64,000 nt of DNA from Sinotaia quadrata. Its lineage: Eukaryota > Mollusca > Gastropoda > Architaenioglossa > Viviparidae. Positions 63,883 to 64,000 of the stretch are shown here, in pieces. The stretch lies in assembly GCA_028829895.1 (NCBI GenBank), contig CM054181.1:110012860-110076859 (forward strand), given 5' to 3'. Position 1 is the first letter of the stretch, and every line of letters begins with the position of its first letter. The position numbers and the translations under genes are program-made. Below the pieces are notes generated by a model that saw only the letters and a list, made by a program, of their open reading frames with translations, did not search any database and had not been told where the DNA came from.

Positions 63883-64000
63883 ATTCCTTGTATGGCTTGG
63901 TCACAAGGATTACGTCCAACCAATCCTGATATCCACTACGCAAAACTTTTCCATGCTCCTATACTTTGCAATAGCTTCAAGAATTGTAAGTTCTTTTCAA

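Overview
This is eukaryotic, AT-rich, intron-rich and repeat-dense DNA with no bacterial gene organisation. Long introns, tetranucleotide (GATA)n arrays, several LTR and non-LTR retrotransposon relics, and a single well-conserved animal gene point to an invertebrate animal. A mollusc, perhaps a cephalopod, is my best guess from the repeat style; this is inference and no marker gene proves it.

The centre (about 15.9-39.8 kb, + strand) carries what appears to be a complete 15-exon gene for a SAMHD1-like HD-domain dNTP triphosphohydrolase. All exon joins keep phase and give a protein of about 596 residues (human SAMHD1 has 626). The metal-binding HD residues are intact, but several residues that bind activator nucleotide or substrate in human SAMHD1 are changed, the N-terminal region is not recognisable as a SAM domain, and the human C-terminal tail is missing.

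Left flank (0-15.9 kb): a terminal coding exon of an unidentified gene (978-1154), a decayed Ty3/gypsy pol (4.3-6.25 kb) in which integrase lies before reverse transcriptase, and LTR fragments in both orientations. The introns hold more of LTR family A, including a solo LTR of 1181 bp with a perfect 5-bp target duplication (36879-38059), a frameshifted non-LTR element (16.97-18.29 kb) and a 160-bp GATA/GATG array just before exon 8.

Right flank (39.8-64 kb): another family A LTR followed by a gag-like reading frame (minus strand, 42.07-44.71 kb), a further LTR (46.1-47.5 kb), a long gene-free stretch (47.9-53.8 kb) with a perfect 59-bp tandem duplication, a second Ty3/gypsy element on the minus strand ending RNase H - polypurine tract - LTR (54.2-56.7 kb), a Jockey/CR1-like non-LTR relic (57.06-58.24 kb, minus), an RNase H-like non-LTR fragment (59.85-60.3 kb), and at the right edge a probable last exon of a cysteine-rich, possibly ADAMTS-like, secreted protein.

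The SAMHD1-like gene is the only whole host gene visible. SAMHD1 proteins limit dNTP pools and restrict reverse-transcribing elements, so it is notable, though not evidence of linkage, that its introns and flanks are full of retroelement remains.
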